A stretch of DNA of 64,000 bases from Oceanomicrobium pacificus (GTDB lineage: Bacteria; Pseudomonadota; Alphaproteobacteria; Rhodobacterales; Rhodobacteraceae), in contig NZ_WUWG01000003.1 of NCBI RefSeq assembly GCF_009833495.1, positions 434,001-498,000 on the forward strand, in the 5' to 3' direction. The notes below the pieces were generated by a model that worked only from the letters and a program-made list of their open reading frames with translations, was not told the DNA's origin and did not search any database. The translations under genes were made by a program, and so were the position numbers. This document shows positions 1 to 8,645 of this stretch, one piece after another; the stretch's first letter is position 1, and each line of letters starts with the position of its first letter.

Positions 1-269
1 TGGCTTTTTTCGCGATGTTCTTGCTTACATTGACAATGCTGTCTATCCTTCTGTCTTTGTTGGGTTTGGAGCCCATCACTGCCATTTCCGGCGCGGCCAC
101 CGCCCTTGCCAATATCGGCCCAGGGTTGGGTCCGGAAATCGGTCCGACCGGAAACTTTTCCGGCCTGTCGGACACAGTGAAATGGGTTTTGAGCGCAGCC
201 ATGATCACTGGCCGCCTTGAACTGGTTGCTGTTTATGTTCTGTTTACCGCCGCTTTCTGGCGGACCTGA
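1..269 (+). CDS. TrkH-family K+ uptake protein, C-terminal fragment
   Basis: This is the C-terminal end of a membrane protein cut by the left window edge; the open frame runs in from position 3 and stops with TGA at 267-269. About 88 residues are visible. They contain a hydrophobic helix, a segment AALANIGPGLG and then TGRLELVAVY followed by another hydrophobic stretch. That is the pattern of the last pore-loop repeat and final helix of TrkH/TrkG potassium transporters, where the glycine in NIGPG belongs to the selectivity filter. The protein would work in the inner membrane with a TrkA-type subunit, which is not in view. The next gene starts 11 bp downstream and may be co-transcribed. Confidence 0.85.
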   Translation, partial: AFFAMFLLTLTMLSILLSLLGLEPITAISGAATALANIGPGLGPEIGPTGNFSGLSDTVKWVLSAAMITGRLELVAVYVLFTAAFWRT

Positions 270-280
270 GGTGCGTACCC

Positions 281-1723
281 ATGGAGAGAGGCATCCCGTC
301 TCTCGGCACCCGTCTCTGCCGCGTATTGGCAGATCACGGTGTCGAATCGATCTTCGGAACTGACACGTCGCTGACGCCGGCGATCCGGGAAGGCATTGCG
401 CAAGCCGGATTGCGGGGCTTTTCGGCGCCTTGCGCGTCCGGCGCGGCCTGGATGGCCGACGGGTCGAGCCGCCTGACCGGCCGACCGGTGCTCTGCCTCG
501 TGGACGGTGCGGGCGGGGTCGCGCAGGCGCTGGGCGCAGTCGGGCGCGAAGACCATCCCCGCTGGGTCCTGATGAGCCATGGCGGCCCGGACGAGGCGCC
601 TGATCCCGCAAAACTCGTGCGCGCCGCCGTGCCGGCCCTGCGCCAGCCCGGAACGCCCGAAGCGGCGCTGACCGCGCTGGAACGGGCCTTCGAGGCACTG
701 GAAATGCCGCGGCAGGGCATGCAGGCGCTGCATCTGCAGACCGGCTGGCTGGATCGCCCGGTGCCGACCCTGCCGGTTCAGATCGACGAGGTGGACTTCG
801 CCGAAGGGATGCGCGCCAGCCGCCGGGTGATCGAGGCCGCCGCCAGTATCTGGATGGAATCGGAGCGCCCGCTTCTGGTGATCGGCGGCGGGTGCCGCCA
901 TGCGGCCCACGGCATCCGCGCCCTTGTCGCTGTCAGCGGTTGCGCGGTCCTGTCGAGCCCGGCCGGGCGGGGTGTGCTGGCCGATGGCCACCCGCTCAAC
1001 CTCGGCGCCTGCCTTGACCGGCCGGACTGCCGCAAGATGGTGGAAGCGGCCGATCTGGTGGTCGCGATCGGAACCGGCGTGGACCTGTCGATGCTGGCCG
1101 ATAACGACCGGCGGCGCCGCGTGATCCGGGTGGACCGCGACGCCGCCGCGGCCGAGGAAGGGCTGACACCGGGGCAGGGGATCGACATGGCCATCCAGTC
1201 GGATGCCGACTGGTTTGCCAGCCGTCTAGCACGGGTCCTGTCACGGCGGCGCAATCAGGTGTTCTGGAACCCGGCCGAGCTGGCACGGATCAAGGCCCGG
1301 CTCTGGTCGGGCTATGATCTTCAGGACCGGCCCTGGGCGGATGCCGTGCGCGACCTGCGCGGGGTGCTGCCCTACGGTGCCACGATCTTTGCCGAACCCC
1401 ATGCGCTCAGCGATGCGTTGCGCCGCGGGCTCGATTTCGACCGGCCGTCGCGCTTCCACACGATCCCGACAGACGGCCATCCGGGCGCGGCGGTGCTGGC
1501 CGCGGTGGGCGCGCGGCTCGATGCGCCGGAAGCGCCGGTGCTTTGCCTCGCCCGCGAGGCCGGATGCGGCGCCGCGCGGCAGGCGGTGGCGCTACTGGAA
1601 GAGCGCGGCCTGTCGCTGCCCGTTGTCACCTTGCCGGACCGCCCGCCCGAGCGTCCGGGGCTGGCCGCAGCGGTCGACAGGGCGCTCTGGAGCGATGCCC
1701 CGCGCCTCGTGCGGCTCAGCTGA
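281..1723 (+). CDS. Acetolactate-synthase-like (TPP enzyme) protein with altered active site
   Basis: The 480-residue protein follows the fold order of TPP enzymes of the acetolactate synthase / pyruvate oxidase type: PYR-like domain (about 1-160), central nucleotide-fold domain (about 185-320, with VIGGG and SSPAGRGVLADGHP), then a PP-like domain (about 340-480). Family members are usually about 550 residues. The catalytic glutamate that normally sits in an RHEQGAA-type motif falls at Ala52 here (CASGAAWMADG). The GDG...N motif that holds Mg-TPP is not recognisable; the matching strand reads LAREAGCGAARQ near 423-434. I infer a protein that no longer does normal TPP chemistry. It starts at an ATG 11 bp after trkH, behind GAGGTG. 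Its actual role is unknown to me. Confidence 0.7.
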   Translation: MERGIPSLGTRLCRVLADHGVESIFGTDTSLTPAIREGIAQAGLRGFSAPCASGAAWMADGSSRLTGRPVLCLVDGAGGVAQALGAVGREDHPRWVLMSHGGPDEAPDPAKLVRAAVPALRQPGTPEAALTALERAFEALEMPRQGMQALHLQTGWLDRPVPTLPVQIDEVDFAEGMRASRRVIEAAASIWMESERPLLVIGGGCRHAAHGIRALVAVSGCAVLSSPAGRGVLADGHPLNLGACLDRPDCRKMVEAADLVVAIGTGVDLSMLADNDRRRRVIRVDRDAAAAEEGLTPGQGIDMAIQSDADWFASRLARVLSRRRNQVFWNPAELARIKARLWSGYDLQDRPWADAVRDLRGVLPYGATIFAEPHALSDALRRGLDFDRPSRFHTIPTDGHPGAAVLAAVGARLDAPEAPVLCLAREAGCGAARQAVALLEERGLSLPVVTLPDRPPERPGLAAAVDRALWSDAPRLVRLS

Positions 1724-1794
1724 CCTCGGGACCTGCAGAGACGCTGCATTCATATCGGCCGGAAATCCCCTCGACCTCTGCGCGGTTCGGGCAA

Positions 1795-1822
1795 TTGACC
1801 CTTCGGGTCGCGCACCTTATGC
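1795..1822 (+). promoter_or_regulatory. Putative sigma70-type promoter for glyQ
   Basis: TTGACC (1795-1800) and TTATGC (1817-1822) are separated by 16 bp and lie 49 bp upstream of the glyQ ATG. The spacer begins with the arm of a small GACCC-TTC-GGGTC hairpin. The 147-bp gap between the TPP-like gene and glyQ holds no other gene that I can see, and no T-box or riboswitch structure is evident. The call rests on hexamer similarity alone. Confidence 0.35.
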
Positions 1823-1870
1823 AGTGGCTCGAACCCGACAGACCCGATTGCGCCTTCAGGATCCACGCCC

Positions 1871-2803
1871 ATGACCGCCACAGACACTTCGCGCCCGCCG
1901 CGCAGCTTCCAGGAGATCATCCTGCGCCTGCAATCCTACTGGGCGCGGCAGGGCTGCGCCGTGTTGCAGCCCTATGACATGGAAGTCGGCGCGGGCACCT
2001 TCCACCCGGCGACGACGCTACGTGCGCTCGGTGCAACGCCCTGGGCAGCGGCCTATGTCCAGCCCTCACGCCGGCCGACCGACGGGCGCTATGGCGAGAA
2101 CCCGAACCGTTTGCAGCACTATTACCAGTATCAGGTCATCATCAAGCCGAGCCCGCCGGACCTGCAGGCGCTTTATCTCGGCTCGCTCGATGCGATCGGC
2201 ATCGACATGGAAATGCATGATATCCGCTTTGTCGAGGATGACTGGGAAAGCCCGACGCTCGGCGCATGGGGCCTCGGATGGGAGGTCTGGTGCGACGGGA
2301 TGGAGGTGAGCCAGTTCACCTATTTCCAGCAGGTCGGCGGCCATGACTGCCGCCCGGTTTCGGGCGAGCTGACCTATGGTCTGGAACGTCTTGCCATGTA
2401 TGTGCTGGGCGTCGATCACGTGATGGACATGCCGTTCAATGATCCGGACGCGCCGATCCCGTTGCGCTATGGCGACGTGTTCCGCCAGACCGAGCAGGAA
2501 TTTTCCGCCTGGAACTTCGACCGTGCGGACACGGATACGCTCCTGCGCCATTTCGAGGATGCCGAAGCCGAATGCGCCCGCATTCTGGCCGAACCGGCGC
2601 GGGACCCGCAGACGGGGCGCGACATCATCATGGCGCACCCGGCCTACGACCAGTGCATCAAGGCGAGCCATCTGTTCAACCTTCTCGACGCACGCGGCGT
2701 GATCTCCGTCACCGAACGGCAGGCCTATATCGGGCGGGTCCGGGCGCTGGCCAAACAATGCGCGGACGCGTTCGTCCAGACCGAAGCGGGCCGGCAGGCG
2801 TGA
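1871..2803 (+). CDS. glyQ: Glycyl-tRNA synthetase alpha subunit
   Basis: This 310-residue protein is the catalytic alpha chain of the bacterial alpha2beta2 glycyl-tRNA synthetase, which charges tRNA-Gly in the cytosol. The N-terminus [17 protein letters not shown] and the segment [15 protein letters not shown] are diagnostic of GlyQ, and the length is normal for alphaproteobacteria. The ATG at 1871 is preceded by CAGGATC rather than a strong Shine-Dalgarno, but no better start exists, and homologues begin shortly before the FQEII block. glyS follows after one small intervening gene, so glyQ - small protein - glyS probably form one transcript from a promoter just upstream. Confidence 0.97.
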   Translation: MTATDTSRPPRSFQEIILRLQSYWARQGCAVLQPYDMEVGAGTFHPATTLRALGATPWAAAYVQPSRRPTDGRYGENPNRLQHYYQYQVIIKPSPPDLQALYLGSLDAIGIDMEMHDIRFVEDDWESPTLGAWGLGWEVWCDGMEVSQFTYFQQVGGHDCRPVSGELTYGLERLAMYVLGVDHVMDMPFNDPDAPIPLRYGDVFRQTEQEFSAWNFDRADTDTLLRHFEDAEAECARILAEPARDPQTGRDIIMAHPAYDQCIKASHLFNLLDARGVISVTERQAYIGRVRALAKQCADAFVQTEAGRQA

Positions 2804-2837
2804 GCCGTCGCAGCCATCCTGACGGCCGGAGGCTCCT

Positions 2838-3278
2838 GTGACCGGGCGCTGGCTCGGTGGCGGGCTTGTCCTGTTCGCGGTGCTGTTCGGCGCCGCGCTC
2901 TACTATTTTCAGGTCTATGCCTATTACGAGCGCGTGTCGGGCCTGTCAGCGATCACCGTCGCCGGGCAGGAGGTTGCTGTCAGCGAGTATGACGGGATCG
3001 ACGCGGACACGTCCGGGCTGAAACTGCGCGGCTGTTTCCGCACCGACCCGCAGGCTTTCGACGGGCTGCCCGTCGCCGCCGCGCCGACACCGCTGACGCC
3101 GCCGCGCTGGTTCGACTGTTTCGATGCCGCCGCGCTGCAGGACGACCTCGATGCGGGGCGCGCCACGGCCTATATGGCGGCCGAGAATGACAAGGACGGG
3201 ATCGACCGGCTGGTGGCCGTCTATCCCGATGGACGCGGCTTCCAGTGGCGTCAGCTCAACGAGAAATACACGGATTGA
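2838..3278 (+). CDS. Small membrane-anchored protein of unknown function between glyQ and glyS
   Basis: The predicted protein has 146 residues: one N-terminal hydrophobic helix (about 5-25, rich in L, V, F and A) and then a polar domain, probably exported. The domain has two Cys (in RGCFRT and WFDCFDAA), which could form a disulfide. The start is GTG at 2838 with GGAGG-like CGGAGG 5 bp upstream, and the stop lies 2 bp before glyS. I recall similar proteins at this position in other Rhodobacterales, filed as a domain of unknown function (DUF6446, from memory). Its placement inside the glycyl-tRNA synthetase operon suggests co-expression, not necessarily a shared function. Confidence 0.75.
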   Translation: MTGRWLGGGLVLFAVLFGAALYYFQVYAYYERVSGLSAITVAGQEVAVSEYDGIDADTSGLKLRGCFRTDPQAFDGLPVAAAPTPLTPPRWFDCFDAAALQDDLDAGRATAYMAAENDKDGIDRLVAVYPDGRGFQWRQLNEKYTD

Positions 3279-3280
3279 TC

Positions 3281-5497
3281 ATGCCCGATTTGCTGCTTGA
3301 ACTCTTTTCCGAGGAAATTCCCGCCCGCATGCAGGCACGCGCCGCGGCCGACCTCAAAAAGCTGGTGACCGACGGGCTGGTCGAGGCCGGTCTGACCTAT
3401 GCGGCGGCGGAGAGTTTCGCCACCCCGCGTCGCCTGACGCTGGCTGTCCACGACCTGCTCGGTGAGAGCCCGACCACGGTCGAGGAACGTAAAGGTCCGC
3501 GTACCGATGCGCCGGAAAAGGCCATCGAGGGGTTCCTGCGCTCCACGGGCCTCAGCCGAGACGCGCTGGAGGTCCGGGACGACAAGAAGGGCCAGGTCTT
3601 TTTTGCAACGATCCGGCGGCCCGGACGGCCGGCTGCCGAGATCATCGCGGAGACCGTGACAAACACGATCCGCACCTTCCCATGGCCGAAATCCATGCGC
3701 TGGGGTGCGGGCAGCCTGCGCTGGGTGCGTCCGCTTCACTCGATCCTGTGCATCCTGTCGGACGAGGCCGGGGCCGAACTGGTGCCGTTCGAGGTGGACG
3801 GGATCGAGAGCGGCACGACCACGCAGGGCCATCGGTTCATGGGGCACGGCACGATCAGCGTGACGGGTTTCGAGGATTATGCCGCCAAGCTGAAGGCCGC
3901 GCATGTGATCCTCGATCCGCAGGAACGCGCCGACCGGATCTGGGAGGATGCGCGCCAGATGGCCTTCGCGCAGGGTCTCGATCTGGTGGAGGATCGCGGC
4001 CTGTTGGCCGAGGTGGCCGGTCTCGTGGAATGGCCGGTCGTGCTGATGGGTGACATTGCCGACACGTTCCTCGACCTGCCGCCCGAAGTGCTGCAGACCT
4101 CGATGAAGGAACATCAGAAATTCTTCTCCGTCCGGAACCCGAAAACCGGCCGGATCGAGAAATTCGTGACTGTCGCCAACCGCGAAACCGCCGATCAGGG
4201 CGCGACCATCCTTGCCGGCAATGGCAAGGTCCTGTCGGCACGGCTCGCAGACGCAAAATTCTTCTGGGACAATGACTTGCGTCGTGTGGCAGAGGGCGGG
4301 CTCGATGCGATGGCCACGCCGCTGGCGCAGGTCACCTTCCACAACAAGCTCGGCAGCCAGGCTGACCGGATCGCGCGTATCGAAGCGCTATCCGGCGATC
4401 TGGCCGGACCGGTTGGCGCTGAGGCCGGACAGGCCCAGCAAGCCGCGCGTATCGTCAAGGCCGACCTCTCGTCCGAGATGGTCTACGAGTTTCCCGAATT
4501 GCAGGGCGTGATGGGCGGATATTATGCCCGCGCGGCGGGTCTGCCAGACGCGGTGGCCGACGCCTGCACCGGGCACTATCAGCCGCTCGGCGCGTCCGAT
4601 TCCGTACCCGAGGGGCCGGTTTCGGTTGCCGTGGCGCTGGCCGACAAGCTCGACATCCTGACCGGCTTCTGGTCGATCGACGAAAAGCCGACCGGGTCGA
4701 AGGATCCGTTTGCGCTCCGCCGTGCCGCGCTCGGCGTGATCCGGATCATCGAGGCGGGCGATTTGCGCCTGCCGCTCCGTCCGGTCATCGTGGCCCAGCT
4801 TCTGCGCCACGAAATCGCGCAAGCGGGCGGCGGGGCCGATGCGGACACGGCTGCGCTGAACGCCATGCTGGACGATCTGGTGAAGAAGGGCCTTTTCGGC
4901 GCGGCTTTCGATGCCATTGCCGACCGGTTGGCAGAGCATGGCGGGGCTGACCGCAGCCTCGACGCGATTGCCGACGATCTTCTGTCCTTCATCCATGACC
5001 GGCTGACCGTGCATCTGCGCGATCAGGGCATCCGGCACGATGTGATCGCGGCCTGCCTTGCGATGCCCGGTTCTGATGACCTGACGCTTCTGATGGCACG
5101 GGCGCGGAGCCTGTCGGCCTTCCTTGGCACGGACGACGGGGAAAACCTGCTGCAGGGCTTCAAGCGGGCGAACAACATCCTGACGGCCGAGGAAAAGAAG
5201 GACGGGATCGAATATTCGCTCGATCCGGACGTGAAATTTGCCGAGGAACCGACCGAGAAGTCGCTCTTTGCGGCGCTCGACCGGGCGGAACCTGCGATTG
5301 CCACGGCAATGGGGGCGGAGGATTTTGCCGCCGCCATGCAGCATATGGCCGAGTTGCGCGCGCCGATCGACGCGTTCTTCGAAGCGGTACAGGTCAACAG
5401 CGACAACCAGATCGTGCGCCGGAACCGGCTCTGCCTGCTCAACCGGATCCGTCAGGTGATGGGGCAGGTGGCTGATTTCACGCGGCTCGAAGGCTGA
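3281..5497 (+). CDS. glyS: Glycyl-tRNA synthetase beta subunit
   Basis: The 738-residue beta chain begins MPDLLLELFSEEIPARMQ, the hallmark of GlyS, and contains TPRRL, the RTFPWPKSMRW segment and the KVLSARLADAKFFWDNDL block. It binds tRNA-Gly and completes the alpha2beta2 enzyme with GlyQ. The open frame extends upstream to 3245 inside the previous gene, but ATG 3281, 2 bp after that gene's stop, fits the family N-terminus. The length is within the GlyS range (about 690-740). The C-terminus carries an HD-like and anticodon-binding region ending RNRLCLLNRIRQVMGQVADF. Confidence 0.97.
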   Translation: MPDLLLELFSEEIPARMQARAAADLKKLVTDGLVEAGLTYAAAESFATPRRLTLAVHDLLGESPTTVEERKGPRTDAPEKAIEGFLRSTGLSRDALEVRDDKKGQVFFATIRRPGRPAAEIIAETVTNTIRTFPWPKSMRWGAGSLRWVRPLHSILCILSDEAGAELVPFEVDGIESGTTTQGHRFMGHGTISVTGFEDYAAKLKAAHVILDPQERADRIWEDARQMAFAQGLDLVEDRGLLAEVAGLVEWPVVLMGDIADTFLDLPPEVLQTSMKEHQKFFSVRNPKTGRIEKFVTVANRETADQGATILAGNGKVLSARLADAKFFWDNDLRRVAEGGLDAMATPLAQVTFHNKLGSQADRIARIEALSGDLAGPVGAEAGQAQQAARIVKADLSSEMVYEFPELQGVMGGYYARAAGLPDAVADACTGHYQPLGASDSVPEGPVSVAVALADKLDILTGFWSIDEKPTGSKDPFALRRAALGVIRIIEAGDLRLPLRPVIVAQLLRHEIAQAGGGADADTAALNAMLDDLVKKGLFGAAFDAIADRLAEHGGADRSLDAIADDLLSFIHDRLTVHLRDQGIRHDVIAACLAMPGSDDLTLLMARARSLSAFLGTDDGENLLQGFKRANNILTAEEKKDGIEYSLDPDVKFAEEPTEKSLFAALDRAEPAIATAMGAEDFAAAMQHMAELRAPIDAFFEAVQVNSDNQIVRRNRLCLLNRIRQVMGQVADFTRLEG

Positions 5498-5588
5498 ATC
5501 CCGGCGGCCGCTGCACTGAATAGCGTTTGCGTGGTCACAGCACGCGGGTCTATGCTGCACTGCACCTGAGCATGCAGGAAACGGGGCA

Positions 5589-8279
5589 GTGACGCAGCGC
5601 ATCAGACAGATCACAACCGCCGGCCGCATCGATCCGGCGGTCTATGGCGAGCGCGGGGCGCGGCTCTGCGCGATGGCCGCGCTCGGCCTGCCGGTGCCCG
5701 ACGGGCTGATCCTGCCGGCCGATCTGGTGTCCGAGATTGCGACCGGTGCGCCAGTGCCCGACCTTGGCGCCTTTCCCGGCGCGCCGGATATCCTTTCGAT
5801 CCGCTCCAGCCCCGAACGGTCCGACTGGGGCGGGCCGACCGCGATCCTCAATATCGGTCTTTCCGACCGGGAGACGGAGAAGCTCGCGGCCACGATCGGC
5901 GCGGCGCCTGCGCTCGACCTCTACCGCCGGTTCATCCAGAGCTTCGGCACCGGTGTGGCAGGGCTTGATCCAGAGGATTTCGAGAATCTCTATTATGACC
6001 AACTGAAGCTCGCCGGTCTCGACACGCATGACGGGCTCGACGCGGGCCATTTGTCCGACCTCGTCGATGCATCCAAAGATTTCTATGCAGACGAGGTGGG
6101 CGAGCCGTTCCCGCAGGATCCGCATGATCAGCTTCGCGCCGCGATCCGCGCGATGGCGGAAGCCTGGGCGCGGCCCTCGGCCCGGATTTTGCGCCAGGCC
6201 CGCGGGGCTGATCCCGAGGCCGGAACGGCGCTCATTCTCCAGACGATGGCGCTTGGCATCGGGCAGGGGCTTTCCGGGTCAGGCCTTGTGCAGATGGTCG
6301 ATGCCGACAGCGGCAAAGCGGTGGTGACGGGACGGTTCCTGCCGCAAAGCCAGGGGCAGGACGCACTCATGGGCGTGCGCACACCACATCTGATCACCCG
6401 CGCGTCGCGCGAGGCCGAGGGCCAGAGCGCACCGGCGCTGGAAGAACTGGCGCCTGACGCACTGACCGCGCTTCAGGCCGCCGATCTGAAGGCGACCGAA
6501 GGACTCCGCGACCGGTTCCAGTTCGAGTTCACGCTCGACCGCGGACAGGTCTGGCTGCTCGACGCGATGCCGGCCAAACGTTCGGCCCGCGGGGCTGTGG
6601 CCATTGCCGTCGATCTGGCCGACCGCGGCATCATCACGCGGGAGGAGGCCATCCTCCGGATCGACCCGCGCAACCTGATCCAGCATCTTCATCCGCAGAT
6701 CGACCCCGACGCCCGGCGCGACGTGTTCGGCACCGGTCTGGCGGCGAGTCCCGGCGCCGCGACCGGGCGGATCGTCTTCTCGGCGGAGGCCGCGCTTGCC
6801 ATGCAGGCACAGGGCGAGGCGCCGATCCTGGTGCGGATCGAGACCAGCCCTGAAGACATCCGCGGCATGCATGCGGCGGTCGCGGTTCTGACGGCGCGCG
6901 GCGGGATGACGAGCCACGCGGCCGTGGTGGCGCGCGGGCTCGGTCTGCCCTGCGTGGTCGGCGCGTCCGATATCCGGCTCAACCTGCGCAAGGGCGTGCT
7001 CACGGTCGCCGACGGTCGCAAGTTCAACGAGGGCGCCGTGGTCACGATCGACGGCACACGCGGCGAGGCCCTGATGGGGGCAGCGCGGATGATCCAGCCC
7101 GAACTTGGCGGCGCCTATGCCAAGGTGATGGACTGGTCGGACGATATCCGCACGCTCGGCGTGCGCGCCAATGCCGACACCCCGCAGGACGGGCGGCTGG
7201 CGCGCCAGTTCGATGTGGACGGGATCGGGCTCTGCCGGACCGAGCATATGTTCTTCGAGGAAGACCGTATCCACGTCATGCGCCAGATGATCATGGCCGA
7301 TGATGTGGACGAGCGCCGCGCCGCGCTCGACCGGCTTCAACCGATCCAGCGCGCTGATTTCGAAGAGCTTTTCGCGATCATGCAGGGGCTTCCGGTGGTC
7401 ATCCGCTTGCTCGACCCGCCGCTCCACGAATTCCTGCCACACGGGCATGACGAGATGCAGGATCTGGCCGAGGCGATGGATCTGCCGGTCAGTCAGGTCA
7501 CCGGCCGCGCCGAGGAATTGCGCGAATTCAACCCGATGCTTGGCAAGCGGGGTGTCCGGCTCGGCATCACCATGCCCGAAATCTATGAGATGCAGTCGCG
7601 CGCGATCTTCGAGGCGACGCTCGCGGTAAACCGCCGCGCCGACGCGCCTGTGGTGCCGGAGATCATGATCCCGCTCGTCTCCGCCTATCGCGAGGTGGAG
7701 ATGATCAAGAGCCGGATCGACGCCATCGCGCAGGAGGTGCAGGCGCAGGCGGGTGAGGCGCTCTCCTACAAGCTTGGCGTCATGGTCGAGACCCCGCGTG
7801 CGGCCTTGCGCGCGGGCGATCTTGCCGCCAGTTCGGCCTTCCTCAGTTTCGGTACGAACGATCTGACCCAGATGACTTACGGGCTCAGTCGCGACGATGC
7901 GGGGCGCTTTATGCGCGACTATGTGAATGCAGGCGTTTTTCCCGAGGACCCGTTCCATTCCCTCGATGTCGAGGGGGTGGGGGAGCTGCTCCTGCTTGCC
8001 GCGAACCGGGGCCGGGCGCAAAATCCCGATCTGGTGCTGGGGCTTTGCGGTGAACATGGCGGCGATCCCGCTTCGATCCGCTTCTGTCAGGTGGCCGGAT
8101 TCGACTATGTGTCCTGTTCGCCCTTCCGGGTGCCGATCGCGCGTCTGGCGGCGGCGCAGGCGACGCTTCTGTCCCGGCGCGACCGCGGGGCAGCGGATGC
8201 GCCCGGACTGGAACCGGAAGCGCGCGGTGTTGGGAGCGATTCCGTCCCGCCAACCCGCTCGGCAAGCGGCACGGGCTAG
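5589..8279 (+). CDS. Pyruvate phosphate dikinase-like protein with atypical ATP-binding half
   Basis: The protein has 896 residues and the PPDK domain order: ATP-grasp region (1-340), phosphohistidine swivel domain (GGMTSHAAVVARG, His443) and PEP/pyruvate barrel (LCRTEHMFF, SFGTNDLTQM, GLCGEHGGDP with Cys820). The C-terminal half keeps the motifs I know from Clostridium symbiosum PPDK. The N-terminal half does not: the Lys22 position is Arg22, the MPGMMDT loop reads DWGGPTA (79-85), the Glu279 position is Gln257, Asp321 is Gln311, Gln335 is Asp325 and Arg337 is Met327. This is a by-eye alignment. It may no longer use ATP/Pi as a normal dikinase. Start is GTG 5589 behind GGAAACGGGGC. It follows glyS by 91 bp. 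A low-complexity tail after residue 875 is unusual. Confidence 0.8.
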   Translation: MTQRIRQITTAGRIDPAVYGERGARLCAMAALGLPVPDGLILPADLVSEIATGAPVPDLGAFPGAPDILSIRSSPERSDWGGPTAILNIGLSDRETEKLAATIGAAPALDLYRRFIQSFGTGVAGLDPEDFENLYYDQLKLAGLDTHDGLDAGHLSDLVDASKDFYADEVGEPFPQDPHDQLRAAIRAMAEAWARPSARILRQARGADPEAGTALILQTMALGIGQGLSGSGLVQMVDADSGKAVVTGRFLPQSQGQDALMGVRTPHLITRASREAEGQSAPALEELAPDALTALQAADLKATEGLRDRFQFEFTLDRGQVWLLDAMPAKRSARGAVAIAVDLADRGIITREEAILRIDPRNLIQHLHPQIDPDARRDVFGTGLAASPGAATGRIVFSAEAALAMQAQGEAPILVRIETSPEDIRGMHAAVAVLTARGGMTSHAAVVARGLGLPCVVGASDIRLNLRKGVLTVADGRKFNEGAVVTIDGTRGEALMGAARMIQPELGGAYAKVMDWSDDIRTLGVRANADTPQDGRLARQFDVDGIGLCRTEHMFFEEDRIHVMRQMIMADDVDERRAALDRLQPIQRADFEELFAIMQGLPVVIRLLDPPLHEFLPHGHDEMQDLAEAMDLPVSQVTGRAEELREFNPMLGKRGVRLGITMPEIYEMQSRAIFEATLAVNRRADAPVVPEIMIPLVSAYREVEMIKSRIDAIAQEVQAQAGEALSYKLGVMVETPRAALRAGDLAASSAFLSFGTNDLTQMTYGLSRDDAGRFMRDYVNAGVFPEDPFHSLDVEGVGELLLLAANRGRAQNPDLVLGLCGEHGGDPASIRFCQVAGFDYVSCSPFRVPIARLAAAQATLLSRRDRGAADAPGLEPEARGVGSDSVPPTRSASGTG

Positions 8280-8645
8280 GGTCAAGGGCGGGATGGCAGC
8301 CCGCCTGTAGCAGCGCACGCCGATCGGCGAATCGTTGCCGGTCGCCGCCTGTGGATAAGTCGAAAGTTGAACAAAAGCATTATGTTGCGCTGCATTGATG
8401 CGATGCGAAATCGACTTGTTTAGACTGTTGGCGTAACATTCTGAAATTAATTAAAAATTTCGATTGAACGCGGCTCCATCGCAAGATGCCCCGTGCGACC
8501 GCTTGCCACAAAGCCTCTGAAAAGGCTGGACTTGCCGGTTTCGGGCGCTATGTATCCCGCCGTTGTAATTGAACGCGTTGCCGCCGTGGAAACGGTGGAG
8601 GGTGGCGCATCTGGCGCCACGAAAATTGTAGGTGGGACTACAGAT
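8280..8645. other. 366-bp intergenic region with AT-rich promoter-like core
   Basis: No gene is visible here. A GGCGGG/CCCGCC hairpin lies at 8287-8305 without a T-run, so it is at best a weak terminator for the PPDK-like gene. The stretch 8341-8470 is far richer in A+T than anything else nearby and contains TTAATTAAAAATTT; the arms GAAATT (8443-8448) and AATTTC (8456-8461) form an inverted repeat with a 7-bp centre. This is the likely promoter or operator of the SleB-type hydrolase gene. The open frame upstream of 8646 in the hydrolase frame (from 8493) looks like leader, not protein. Confidence 0.5.

Noticed and set aside
8287-8305. GGCGGG/CCCGCC hairpin after the PPDK-like gene as an intrinsic terminator
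   Set aside because: No T-run follows the stem; noted in the intergenic entry only.
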